Positions 21,101 through 30,100 of a stretch of 61,129 bases of DNA are shown piece by piece. A program made the position numbers and the translations under genes. Origin of the DNA: Planctomycetota bacterium (GTDB lineage Bacteria; Planctomycetota; Phycisphaerae; UBA1845; UTPLA1); contig JADJRI010000025.1 in the NCBI GenBank assembly GCA_016712275.1, positions 1 to 61,129 on the forward strand. The letters run 5' to 3'. The first letter of the stretch is position 1. Each line of letters starts with the position of its first letter. Under the pieces are notes generated by a model. The model had not been told where the DNA came from and did not search any database. It saw nothing but the letters and a program-made list of their open reading frames with translations.

Positions 21101-21251
21101 CATGCCGTGCCCGGATTGCGGCAAGAAGATGCTGCTGCGAATGGGTCGAACGGGGCGATTTTTGGGATGCAGCGGTTACCCGGCCTGCAAGAAGACGATG
21201 GAGCCGCCGGCGGGATTGCTGCGCGAGGTGGCGGAAACGGCCGGCGTTTGA
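18122..21251 (+). CDS. topA: DNA topoisomerase I with six zinc ribbons, one frameshift
   Basis: Type IA topoisomerase that relaxes negative supercoils by single-strand passage. About 1042 residues after repair. Toprim domain: NLVIVESPAKAKTINKYLG (from about residue 29) and the acidic triad segment DMDREGEAIAWHL. Catalytic tyrosine is Y406 in ITYMRTDS, with EGIGRPSTYA further on. An insertion of about 100 residues (about 225-330) breaks domain II. The C-terminus has six C-x2-C...C-x(n)-C zinc ribbons, more than the three or so of E. coli TopA. The frame changes near 20556, between zinc ribbon 3 (KCKATA) and the linker before ribbon 4, by one extra base or two missing. The lysine-rich N-terminal tail and ATG 18122 fit the family. 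Confidence 0.95.
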
Positions 21252-21350
21252 GAACCAATCTGTTGGTTTGTATCTCATCTCGTAATTCGCTGACCGTCCA
21301 TCTCGCTGTCGGGCGCAAGCGAGTTATGGCAATCGCGCGGCTGGCTGCCC

Positions 21351-22031
21351 ATGAATGAAGCTGACAACCAAGACCTGAAGCCGGAGAATCGCCGCGATTT
21401 TTTTCGCGACGCGCTGTTTCGTGTCATGCGGCCGGCGGCCAATTACCTGGAAAAAAAACTCCCACCCGCCATCAAAGAAGCGATGGAAGGCTCAAGACTT
21501 TCAGGCGGGAATACCGTGCTGTTGCGCCCGCCGGGCGCGCTGGCCGAAAGTGAATTCCTTCACGCCTGTCTTCGCTGCGGCAACTGCGCCAACCACTGTC
21601 CGGCCGATGCCATTCAACTCCTGCCCAACAACGACCCGCGCGCACAGGCTCGTGAATCACTCAAGGGAACGCCGTTCATCGATTCTTCCGACCGGGCATG
21701 CGTCATTTGCGATGAACTTGCCTGCATGAAGAGCTGTCCGAGCGGGGCGCTGCAGCTCGTTGACCGACTGTCGATTCGCATCGGTATGGCGATCGTCGAT
21801 GAGGAAGCGTGCGTTCGATCGCGCGGCGAGAATTGCACGACGTGCGTCGATGTGTGTCCGATCGGCAAAGAGGCCATTCGCATCGGCGCAGACGGCAGGA
21901 TCGAGGTGATTGATCCATCGTGCAGCGGCGTGGGTTGCACCGGCTGCGGCGTTTGCGAAGAGCGATGTCCGACGCGACCGAAGCGGGCGATTCATGTCAG
22001 GGCCTATCCCGAGCACCGCATATCAATGTGA
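21351..22031 (+). CDS. Polyferredoxin, MauM/NapG-like 4Fe-4S protein
   Basis: 226 residues, electron carrier. Cysteine clusters for four [4Fe-4S] centres are visible: CLRCGNCANHCP, CVICDELACMKSCP, the pair CTTC-C with CP (ENCTTCVDVCP), and CTGCGVCEERCP. An N-terminal NRRDFFRDAL segment resembles a degenerate Tat-like start but no hydrophobic core follows, so it is probably cytoplasmic. MauM/NapG proteins pass electrons to or from quinol-linked reductases; no such partner is nearby, so the pathway is open. It starts 99 bases after topA and ends convergently with the MoxR gene. Confidence 0.85.
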   Translation: MNEADNQDLKPENRRDFFRDALFRVMRPAANYLEKKLPPAIKEAMEGSRLSGGNTVLLRPPGALAESEFLHACLRCGNCANHCPADAIQLLPNNDPRAQARESLKGTPFIDSSDRACVICDELACMKSCPSGALQLVDRLSIRIGMAIVDEEACVRSRGENCTTCVDVCPIGKEAIRIGADGRIEVIDPSCSGVGCTGCGVCEERCPTRPKRAIHVRAYPEHRISM

Positions 22032-22046
22032 CGGCATTGCAATCGG

Positions 22047-22060
22047 GAATTCTAGAATTC
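22047..22060. repeat. Perfect 14-bp palindrome between convergent genes
   Basis: GAATTC-TA-GAATTC reads the same on both strands and lies in the 48-base gap between the convergent ferredoxin and MoxR genes. It has no flanking U tract, so a terminator role is weak. Confidence 0.4.
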
Positions 22061-22079
22061 GTGATGAATTGGAACGCGT

Positions 22080-23102
22080 TTACGCAGCCGCCTCGACCCG
22101 CGTCGGCGTCTTGTCGAGAATGTCGCGCAGGACCGCATCCGATTCAATCCCCTCCGCCTGGGCTTCGAAATTCAGCAATACGCGATGCCGCAACGCCGGC
22201 AGGAAACCGGCATTGATGTCGTCGAATCCGACGTTGTAACGTCCGTCAAGGAGTGCCTGAACTTTGGCAGCCAGAATGACGGATTGCGCGCCGCGCGGAG
22301 AACTGCCCCAGCGAACGTAACGATTGGTCTGTTCCGTGGCGAATTCGCCCTGTGGGTGGGTTGCGAGGACAAGTCGTATGGCATAGTCCTGAACGTGCTT
22401 TCCAACAATGACGCGCTGCACCAGCCGCTGCGCGCCGATGATCTGCTCGCCGCTCATGACCGGCTTGATTTCGGGCTTATGGCCGGTTGTGGTGCGGTCA
22501 AGAATCGTGCCGAGTTCGTCGCGGGTGGAGTATTTCACGGTCAGCTTGAAAAAGAAGCGATCGAGCTGGGCTTCGGGCAGGGGATAGGTGCCCTCCTGCT
22601 CGATCGGATTCTGCGTCGCCATGACAAAGAACGGCTGCTCCAGCTTGTAGTGCGTGCCGCCGGAGGTGATCGTTTTTTCCTGCATGGCCTCGAGCAGGGC
22701 GGATTGTGTCTTGGGTGTGGCACGATTGATTTCATCCGCCAGCACAAGCTGTGCGAAGAGCGGGCCGTGCTGAAACTCAAAGCCGCGCCGGCCCGTCTCG
22801 GGATTCTCGACGATGATGTTCGTGCCGATGATGTCGGCGGGCATGAGATCGGGCGTGAATTGAACCCGCGAGAATTTCAGGTTCAGCGCGTCGGCCATGG
22901 ATCGGATCAAATAGGTTTTACCAAGGCCCGGCACGCCTTCGAGCAGGGCGTGCCCGCCTGTGAACAGGCAAGTGAGGACTCCCGTCACAATCTCATCGTG
23001 GCCGACGATGGCCTTTCCGATTTCCTCCCGAACCAATTTGAATTTCGCGCGAAATTCCTCTGTCGCCTTTTGTATCGCGGGGTCTACCTGAATTTGCGTC
23101 AT
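22080..23102 (-). CDS. MoxR-family AAA+ ATPase
   Basis: 340 residues. MoxR ATPases act as chaperones that help metal insertion or complex assembly, usually with VWA-domain partners. Walker A EGVPGLGKT, the family segment RVQFTPDLMPADIIGTNI, Walker B LVLADEINRATPKTQSALL, sensor 1 MATQNPIEQEGTYPLPEAQ and the C-terminal lid RWGSSPRGAQ are all present. I chose ATG 23102 because GGAGAG lies 5-6 bases upstream; two in-frame starts further upstream (23135, 23201) lack this. Unusually, no DUF58 or VWA gene follows in this window. The gene ends face to face with the ferredoxin gene. Confidence 0.93.
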   Translation of the reverse strand: MTQIQVDPAIQKATEEFRAKFKLVREEIGKAIVGHDEIVTGVLTCLFTGGHALLEGVPGLGKTYLIRSMADALNLKFSRVQFTPDLMPADIIGTNIIVENPETGRRGFEFQHGPLFAQLVLADEINRATPKTQSALLEAMQEKTITSGGTHYKLEQPFFVMATQNPIEQEGTYPLPEAQLDRFFFKLTVKYSTRDELGTILDRTTTGHKPEIKPVMSGEQIIGAQRLVQRVIVGKHVQDYAIRLVLATHPQGEFATEQTNRYVRWGSSPRGAQSVILAAKVQALLDGRYNVGFDDINAGFLPALRHRVLLNFEAQAEGIESDAVLRDILDKTPTRVEAAA

Positions 23103-23166
23103 GGTTCTCTCCAAGCCCTTGTTGTCAAGAGTCATCTGTTTCGATGGGTCGTTTTGATTCGATTGA

Positions 23167-24207
23167 CTAATTGATGGCGTCGCGCAATGCCGCGATCGCA
23201 AGGTCCGGTCCGTTTTCAGGAATATCGAGATGCGTCACCGCCCTGAATTGCGTCGCCTGAATCAGCGGGCTGAATCTCACGCCATGCGGAATCAGTCGCT
23301 CGAAGACCTCCGTGCGCGATCGTTTGGAACCGGCAATGTCGATGATGACAATGTTGGACTCCACGGCATCGACATCGACAATGACACCGGGAATCTCCGA
23401 AAGGCCGCGCGCCAGCTTCTTGGCTTTGGCGTGATCCTCCGCCAATCTTTCGATATTGTGTTCGAGGGCATAAACGCCGGCGGCCGCCATCATGCCGGCT
23501 TGGCGCATCGCGCCGCCGCATGTGTGCTTCAGGCGCCATGCTTCGTTGATAAAAACCCTGGTCCCCGCCAGGACGCCACCGATCGGACAGCCGAGACCCT
23601 TGCTCAAATCGACCCAGCAGGAATCGAACGGCTCGCAAAACGCTTTCGCGCTGGTGCCTGAAGCCACGACCGCATTGAATAGCCGCGCACCATCGAGGTG
23701 CAGCAGCAGGTTGTTCTTGCGGGCACACGCCGCAACCGCCCGAATGGCATGAATGGGCCAGACGCGCCCGCCTCGAAGGTTGCACGTATTTTCCACACAC
23801 ACCAGCTTGCTGCGCGGAAAATGTGGATCATTGGGACGAATACATGATTCGACTTGCTCAGGCGTGAAGATGCCGGTCTTTGATTCGATCAACCGGAGCG
23901 ACGCGCGGCTGTGAACGGCCGGACCACCGCCCTCAAAATTGACCGGGTGATACGATGCTTCAATGATGATTTCATCGCCTGGCCGACAATGAATCATGTG
24001 TGCAATCAGGTTGCACATGGTGCCGGTCGGCAAAAACAGGGCGGCTTCCTTGCCGGTCAAGTCGGCAATCATCTCTTGTAGTCGATTGACGCTTGGATCT
24101 TCCCTTTTTTGCTCGTCGCCAACCTCGGCGCTGGCGATGGCCTGTCGCATGCCGGGGGTGGGGCGTGTTTGTGTGTCGCTGGAAAGATCGACCGGAAAGC
24201 GGTTCAT
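23167..24207 (-). CDS. ltaE: Low-specificity L-threonine aldolase-like PLP enzyme
   Basis: Cleaves threonine/allo-threonine to glycine and acetaldehyde. 346 residues from the ATG at 24207, which has AGGAAA upstream and gives the canonical start VDLSSDTQTRPTPGMRQA. Motifs: EVGDEQKREDPSVNRLQ, LFLPTGTMCNL, VCVENTCNLRGGRVWP, the aspartate LHLDGARLFNA and the PLP lysine in WVDLSKGLGCPIGG (about residue 200), then CGGAMRQAGMMAAAG. Closely related beta-eliminating lyases (tryptophanase-like) share this fold, but the motif set favours threonine aldolase. It ends 64 bases before the MoxR start and may share its transcript. Confidence 0.9.
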   Translation of the reverse strand: MNRFPVDLSSDTQTRPTPGMRQAIASAEVGDEQKREDPSVNRLQEMIADLTGKEAALFLPTGTMCNLIAHMIHCRPGDEIIIEASYHPVNFEGGGPAVHSRASLRLIESKTGIFTPEQVESCIRPNDPHFPRSKLVCVENTCNLRGGRVWPIHAIRAVAACARKNNLLLHLDGARLFNAVVASGTSAKAFCEPFDSCWVDLSKGLGCPIGGVLAGTRVFINEAWRLKHTCGGAMRQAGMMAAAGVYALEHNIERLAEDHAKAKKLARGLSEIPGVIVDVDAVESNIVIIDIAGSKRSRTEVFERLIPHGVRFSPLIQATQFRAVTHLDIPENGPDLAIAALRDAIN

Positions 24208-24434
24208 ACGGTTGTTTCCTAAGGAATTTATCCCCAATATAAGGGCTCCGGCGAATGGCTGCAAAAAAACGGTGAATTGGGTGGCCCATCGGGACGGTGT
24301 GGTCCCTATCTTGCAGGGTCGAATTCCTGGTATTCCGGTACCGGCGATGCATGGCAAATCAGGTGCGTCATGGTATGATTCGCCGTGTTCGATTTTTGCG
24401 ACTCGCCGCATTATGACAACGGAGATGCACTCGG

Positions 24435-24635
24435 ATGAAACCCGGCCGCCGATTTACATTGTCATTGCATCAACGACGAAAATGGATGGTCATGGCCGCC
24501 ATGACACTTGGAACGGCCTTTCAATTATCGACCTGCCGTGAGGATGCCGCGTTGTTTGGTCTTCGCTGGGCCTTCTCCTCCATCACGCTGCCATTAAATG
24601 TCTTTATTCGGGATTTGCTGTTGGGTTTCGTTTAA
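24435..24635 (+). CDS. Small exported protein or lipoprotein, unknown
   Basis: 66 residues: basic start (KPGRRFTLSLHQRRKW), hydrophobic core (MVMAAMTLGTAFQLSTC) with a possible lipobox cysteine, then a short amphipathic tail ending LPLNVFIRDLLLGFV. Small proteins of this layout are frequent in planctomycete genomes; no function is known to me. An extended -10-like TGGTATGAT lies about 60 bases upstream (TATGAT 24374-24379), and GGAG precedes the ATG by 12 bases. It ends exactly where the convergent tsaB ends. Could be spurious. Confidence 0.45.
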   Translation: MKPGRRFTLSLHQRRKWMVMAAMTLGTAFQLSTCREDAALFGLRWAFSSITLPLNVFIRDLLLGFV

Positions 24636-25344
24636 TTAAGAGGAGCCGTGGCGTTTTTCCCACAGCTCTTCGGCCTCGGGTCGGCGGACATAAAACGGAA
24701 CCAGTTCATACGACGGCGTAAACCGACCGGCTTGTGCCAACTGCCAGCCCATGTGATGTACGCTGGCCGCGCGGGGTCGCCAAACCTCGGCATCGAGAAG
24801 GGTCACGCCGGCGTCGCGAAGGGCGGGCATATGATAGGGCACTCCTTCGCCCAAAACGGCGACGGACGGGCCGCACTTCTCAAGTAATTCGGCTGGTTCA
24901 ATGGTCACGGGTCCTTTCAGACAGCGATAGGAATTCCCCTCCAGCCGAAAAACAGAACCAAATACCTGATTGCGCTTCGCATCCAAAATGACGGCCAATT
25001 GCTTCGGGGGGCGGCTGAATTTTCAGGGCATTCATAGCAATCACATCGAGCGTTGGTACCGCGCAGATTTTCGCACCGGTCGCCAACGCAAAATGACGTG
25101 CAAAAGTCACAGCCACCCGCAAGCCGGTAAAGCTGCCCGGTCCAATGGAAACATGGCACTGCTCGACGGATGCCGGCGTCCATTCGTGGACTTGAAATAA
25201 TGAGTCAATCAGCGGCAGCAAATCGCGTGCATGTTCCTGATCGGCCGCGAATTCGGCCTCCTGGATAAGGCGTGGCCCCTCGGCGATGGCAACGGAGCCT
25301 GACCGACCGGATGTTTCAATGGCGATAATTCGAGGTTCTGGCAT
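24636..25344 (-). CDS. tsaB: tRNA threonylcarbamoyladenosine biosynthesis protein TsaB, one frameshift
   Basis: Partner of TsaD/TsaE in making t6A37 on ANN-decoding tRNAs. About 235 residues after repair. N-terminal ASKHA fold: RIIAIETSGRSGSVAIAEG and the family hallmark IGPGSFTGLRVAVTFARHFA. After the break: LAVILDAKRNQVFGSVF. The frames separate at a C6 run (G6, about 25006-25011 on the plus strand): five bases would restore IQPPPKQLAVILDAKRN, so this is one inserted base. The C-terminus has VPFYVRRPEAEELWEKR, the typical end. Start ATG 25344 matches family length; an in-frame extension to 25455 is unlikely. Confidence 0.92.
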
Positions 25345-25454
25345 GTGCTTCAGGCAGTCGCGGTTAATGTCCGAATGGATTAGGATAGACGTTTCGCGGC
25401 GATTGGTAAATAAACCGGCTGCGGAAGAATGGACTGCAAGGGAGTAAGACGGCA

Positions 25455-25820
25455 ATGGCCAATGCGCGATTGGTGATACAGGATTATGCGGACGTGACCG
25501 TGGTCACGTTTCAGGATAGCTCGATTCTAGAGATGCGGGTCATCGACCAGATCGGCCAGGACTTGTACGAACTGACCGACAAGCAGAACAAACAAAAGCT
25601 CATTCTGGACTTCACCAATGTGAAGTTTCTCGCCTCCCATACGTTGGGGGTGCTCTTGAACCTCAACAAGAAGTCCAAGGCAATCAACGGACAAATGGTG
25701 ATGTGCTCGCTTCGCAAGGAGCTGATGAAGCTTTTCACGATCACCAGTCTTGACAAGGTGTTCAAGTTTTTTCCCACCGACAAGGAAGCACTGAAACACT
25801 TCAACGTTCACGTCAGTTGA
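25455..25820 (+). CDS. STAS-domain protein, anti-sigma-factor-antagonist-like
   Basis: 121 residues comprising a single STAS domain. Such proteins bind and release anti-sigma factors depending on phosphorylation of a conserved Ser. Here the relevant loop reads VKFLASHTLGVLLNLNKKS; the S in ASHTLG is in the position of the phospho-acceptor. Preceded by KLILDFTN and followed by MVMCSLRKELMKLFTITSL, both standard. No anti-sigma kinase or sigma factor is adjacent, so the regulated process is unknown. GGGAG precedes ATG by 10 bases. It is divergent from tsaB with a 110-base spacer. Confidence 0.88.
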   Translation: MANARLVIQDYADVTVVTFQDSSILEMRVIDQIGQDLYELTDKQNKQKLILDFTNVKFLASHTLGVLLNLNKKSKAINGQMVMCSLRKELMKLFTITSLDKVFKFFPTDKEALKHFNVHVS

Positions 25821-25913
25821 TACGCCATCGGAGCGACTCTACCATCCCGCCTCCATATTGAGTTTGTATTTGACACGCTGCATCGAAATGCGCCACAAGG
25901 TTAAGGAGCAACC

Positions 25914-26393
25914 ATGTTGATGAGATTTGTAGTTGGATTGTGCCTGGTGATGGCCGCTGCCGCGGGCTGCGAGAGCACGGGCGTGCCGCTGGTTTGCTCC
26001 AACGCACTGAGCGCGCCGGAATATGGATTTGAGCTGACGGTGCCCGCCGCATTTCAATGTGCCGACGTTCTAACGAATCCGACATCATTATCCAATGTCG
26101 GCTATCGGGAGGCATCCACGAATCGAACGGCCTCGGTTCAGGTGAACATGCCGCAGAATGGAACGATCGAAGAGGGTGTCAACAATGAGATGCTCGGAAG
26201 CCTGACGAATGATCAGGGATTCACATTCGAGCGGCAGAAAGTCACACTCCAGGGCATCGGTATCAGTTATGTCGCGGGCACGACGCTCGACAGCGGCAAC
26301 ATCCTGTTTGTGACTGTTTCGGGCGGCGAAGATGATCCAGCGCTGCTGGAAACGCTCGATGCCATCATCGCGACCGTCGCTGCATCCTCCTAG
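25914..26393 (+). CDS. Small lipoprotein of unknown function
   Basis: 159 residues. Signal peptide FVVGLCLVMAAAAGCES with a lipobox (AAGC). The mature part resembles PsbP/DcrB-like single-domain proteins by its feel: PEYGFELTVPAAFQC, then GISYVAGTTLDSGNILFVTVS and a C-terminal helix (ALLETLDAIIATVAA). I do not recognise a specific family. AAGGAG lies 6 bases before the ATG. It precedes the blaI region by 347 bases. Confidence 0.75.
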   Translation: MLMRFVVGLCLVMAAAAGCESTGVPLVCSNALSAPEYGFELTVPAAFQCADVLTNPTSLSNVGYREASTNRTASVQVNMPQNGTIEEGVNNEMLGSLTNDQGFTFERQKVTLQGIGISYVAGTTLDSGNILFVTVSGGEDDPALLETLDAIIATVAASS

Positions 26394-26740
26394 TTGGACG
26401 GGCGAATCGACGGCGAATCAGACCAGTTTCGCGCCGTCGCGCGGACGCAAGTCTGTCCGATGAAAATACCAAGACCCTGCTTGAATTGAGCCGAATAAGA
26501 GCGGGGGGTTACCGAGCCGCTGGAATCCAGGATTTCGCGATTAATAACCGCGGAGTGTTTCGATCGGCGCGCGGAACCAGCCTTGGCTATGACACGTCAT
26601 TTGATCTAACGATCCGCCGGCAATTTCCTTTCCCGTCCGGCAAAAAAAATTCAAACCTATGTAGATTCCTGCAAGAAAGCTTGCAATCCTCCGACGTGTG
26701 TAGTAGAGTAACGACAGTTGTAGTTGGTAAGGAACCCGCC
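26394..26740. other. Upstream region of blaI, no gene
   Basis: A 347-base non-coding stretch. An in-frame upstream extension of blaI is open to 26486 but has no protein-like composition. The right end holds the candidate promoter and operator boxes listed separately. Confidence 0.5.
26681..26724 (+). promoter_or_regulatory. Candidate blaI promoter overlapped by two BlaI/CopY-type boxes
   Basis: TTGCAA (26681-26686), a 17-base spacer and TAGAGT (26704-26709) form a weak sigma-70-like promoter. Box 1 CCGACGTGTGTAGT (26691-26704) and box 2 ACGACAGTTGTAGT (26711-26724) share the half-site TGTAGT and an imperfect inverted half. They lie exactly 20 bp apart, two helical turns. BlaI/MecI/CopY repressors bind ACA-N2-TGT dyads, so autoregulation by the downstream BlaI is likely. 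Confidence 0.5.
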
Positions 26741-27154
26741 ATGGCCGAAAAATCGCCGGAACTCAGTGCAGCCGAGCTCGAAGTGATCAATGTCCTGTGG
26801 GATGAAGGCCCGCTCACGGTGCGGCAGGTGCATGCCCACCTGCATCGAGCCGGGCGCAAGATTGCTTATACGACCGTGCTCACTTTTTTGTCGCGCCTCG
26901 AACAAAAGGAAGTTGTCGTAAGCGACAAAAGCGGGCTGGCCTATGTATATAGGCCGGCCCTGTCGCGCGAACGCGTTCGCAAATCGCGTTTGAAGAGTCT
27001 CGTCACTCAACTGTACGACGGCGCCGCCGGTGAATTGGTGCTTCAATTAATTAAAACGCAGCACTTTTCCACGGATGAAATCGAGCAATTACGCGAACTG
27101 GTGGAACGGCTGGACCGTAAGGGCAGGCAGGGCGATCGGGAATCGGAGGATTGA
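26741..27154 (+). CDS. BlaI/MecI/CopY-family winged-helix repressor
   Basis: 137 residues. DNA-binding winged helix: LSAAELEVINVLWDEGPLT, VRQVHAHL and KIAYTTVLTFLSRLEQKEVV, then VYRPALSRERVRKSRLKSLV (dimerisation helix region). The C-terminus carries the dimer domain with FSTDEIEQLRELVERL. Known members repress genes until a partner M56 peptidase triggers their cleavage. The gene is followed after 2 bases by the M56 gene, so the two are almost certainly co-transcribed and coupled. Start ATG 26741 fits the family; two operator-like boxes lie just upstream. Confidence 0.92.
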   Translation: MAEKSPELSAAELEVINVLWDEGPLTVRQVHAHLHRAGRKIAYTTVLTFLSRLEQKEVVVSDKSGLAYVYRPALSRERVRKSRLKSLVTQLYDGAAGELVLQLIKTQHFSTDEIEQLRELVERLDRKGRQGDRESED

Positions 27155-27156
27155 CC

Positions 27157-30100
27157 ATGCGGGCAAAGTCATCCAACGCATTGGATTGGATCATACGTGC
27201 GGCCTTGGTTGCGGGCGGTGTCTTTCTGATCACGTCGAGCGAAGGCCCAACGCTGCTTTGGCGCAATTCAATTGTCCTCGTTCCGCTTGCGGCGCTGGTT
27301 GCAGTCATATGCCGCTGGTTGCCGTGCAGGCCGGTTACGCGCCATGCACTGTGGTTCGTTTTGCTCATCTGGCTGGTCGCAGGTGCCATCGTTCCGCCCG
27401 TCTCCTTCGAAAGCGCGGGTTCACCCAGCGAAATTTCCGCAAATAATAATGGAATTCTCAGCCCCGCGTCGAAAACGAATCAGCCTGCAACTGAATTGGC
27501 TGTGTCGGGCGATCGGGCCGGCAGGTTGCCGCTGGCTCAGCATGCCTCTGCACAACCCGCAGTCGAAAGCGCGATTCGCACATATGAAACAAGGCCGGTC
27601 GATTTCTCTGTCATCGAAGATCGGCCGACAGGCGAATCTGATCCCGGCGCGGTCCAGGAAGAAATGGCTCACGACCCGTTCGAATCGCCCGAGGGCGATG
27701 TTCCGTCGCCGAATCCCGCGGCAACGATTCGCGATGCCGATATCGTGGCATGTGGCGAATTGAATTCATTGCCGACTGACCAAGAATTCACCGGCGAAAG
27801 TTTCGCCGAATCAATCCCCACTCCACCCTTGACAGTTGCCCGCACCGAGTCGTCCGAGCAGTCTGGTTTCAGTCCGGTCGCCGAATCGGACGGGCAACTG
27901 TCACTCCTTTCCGCCGATCTTGCCGGATGGATTTCAACGCGATATGGGGATTTCCGGGATGAAGTTGTGGGATGGGCCTCGCGCCGGACCCCGAATCACA
28001 GTGAAGTCCGCATGACACGAATTCAGGCGCGTCGTGCTGTTGAAAGTTGGTCACCGGCGATGGCCGCAATTCAGGTGAATCAGGCCGGCCCGGTTGATGA
28101 CGAAACGACGGCATTTTCCGATTACGTCGCCGACACATATGCCTCTTCTGTTTCTTTCATCTCCGCAAGATTAAAGGTCTGGGCCGCGGCGATTTCGGGT
28201 GTTCGCGATGCGCTCGGACGCCTGCCGGCGATTCCCGTGTCTTTTTGGATTTGCGGCATCGTGCTGGTATTTGCCGCCCGGTTTCATCGCGCTCGACATT
28301 TTCGCGGGCTCATGAGAACCGGTCGCGTTGCGCCCTCGTCGATTCGACGGGAAGTTCGCTCGGCATCGAAGCAGATAGGTCTGATCGAAGCGCCTATAAC
28401 GCTTCTCGTAAAAGATCAGGTGTCGCCGATGATCTGGTTCGATGGTCGTCCGACCCTCGTACTGCCGGAAACGCTGTGGCAGGAATTGGACGACGCAGGC
28501 CGCAAGGCGGTCTTGTTTCACGAGCTGGCCCATCTCCGGCGGCGCGATCATTGGGTCTGCCGGATTGAATCGCTTATTGGAGCGATTTATTGGTGGCACC
28601 CGCTCGTATGGTGGATTCGGGGTCGCCTCCGCGAGGAGGCGGAGAACTGTTGCGACGCATGGGTGACATGGCTCCAGCCGGGCGGCCGCCGTGCCTATGC
28701 GGAAGCGCTCATTCGCACCAACCAATTCATCAGTCAACCGAATGCGTCCGTCCCGGCCGGCGCTATCGGCATGACATCGGGCCCGGCCCGACGATTTGCA
28801 AGGAGACTGACCATGGTCATGACGCAAACTGTTACCCCCACGACTTCGCGATCGACACTCATTCTCGCACTGGCCGTACTGGGAACGGGTTGGATTTCAA
28901 CGCCGGCCCGATCGTGCGATCCCAAGAAGGACGAAGATACTGATAAGGCGCTTGTGGTGGCACCGGCCGTGCCATGCACATCGGTCATTGCACCAATTTC
29001 CGACGCGCCGGTCCCCCCATTGCAATCCATGTTGATTTCCACGGCGCCATCGACCGACCCGGTGGCGGAACCGGTCCTTGCCTCGATGATGGGCACCGCT
29101 TCATTGCTCGAATTAGCACCGCTGGTGACATTGACACTGGATGATCGTGAAGGAAGTGGAAATGGCCGAGCCGCGCGCGATGAGAGCCTTGAGAAACGAC
29201 TTGAACGGTTGGAAGAGCGAATTGCACGACTGACCGAAATGCTCGAAGGCGGGCATATCGCCGTGGCCCGCACGCCGGCTACGCTTTCGCCGGCGATGGC
29301 GATGCCGATGCCGCCAAAAGCAGGCAACCCAGTACCGACGTCTCCGGCCTTGGTTTATCAGGATCAGGCGGCCGGACCGGGCGGTGGCGTTCGCTCTCGC
29401 GTGGTTGCTCCGGAAGGCACAATCTATGCCCGCCAATACAAGATTCCCGAGGGCCGTCGAGACGGCATCTGGGAATTGATGGCCTTGCCTGATGTGCCGC
29501 CGCGCGTGCGCCAGATCCCGGACGGAATCGAATTGCAGGGCACCAGGGAACAACATGCGGCGTTTAGCGCGTTCGTCGACATGATCTGCTGTGAATCCGG
29601 TGAAACGGTCCAACGGTATCGGCTGCCTGAAAATAAATTCAAAGCAATGACATCCTTGATGTCGAGGTCCGATGTGCCCGTTTTGATTGAAGCCGGCGAC
29701 AAGGAGATTCGGGTGCATGGTACAGGCGCTGTGCAGCATATTTTTCGAGAATTCGTCGAGTTAATTCATCCTCGAAGAGCGGCAGCCGGTCCGATCGGTG
29801 TTGCTCCGACTGGCGCGGCAACTGCGGAGCCGACTTGGCTTGCTCAGGTGGAAGCGGGCGAACATGCCGCTGCCCTTGAAGAGGCGATGGCGTCCGAACA
29901 TGCTGACCATGCCGAACACTCCGAAGCAAAGCACAAGCACCAACTTGTAGAAGTGGATGCACTTCGCAAGGCGGCACAGGAACTGATTCAGCAGGCTGCC
30001 CAATTGGAATCGGAGGCGGATCGACTGTCCGATGAAGCAGATGAATTCAGTGATCGCGCCGCGGAGTTGATTGAAGAGGCCGAATCGTCGGGCATTGACG

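Noticed and set aside
20505..21251. A second, separate zinc-ribbon protein after topA
   Set aside because: It is the C-terminal continuation of topA; ribbon 3 lies just before and ribbon 4 just after the frame change, and no ribosome site precedes an independent start.
22185..23174. 329-codon open frame on the plus strand
   Set aside because: Shadow of the MoxR ATPase.
25006..25011. Programmed frameshift in tsaB at the six-base run
   Set aside because: No known TsaB uses frameshifting, and the window is full of similar homopolymer indels, so a base-call error is simpler.
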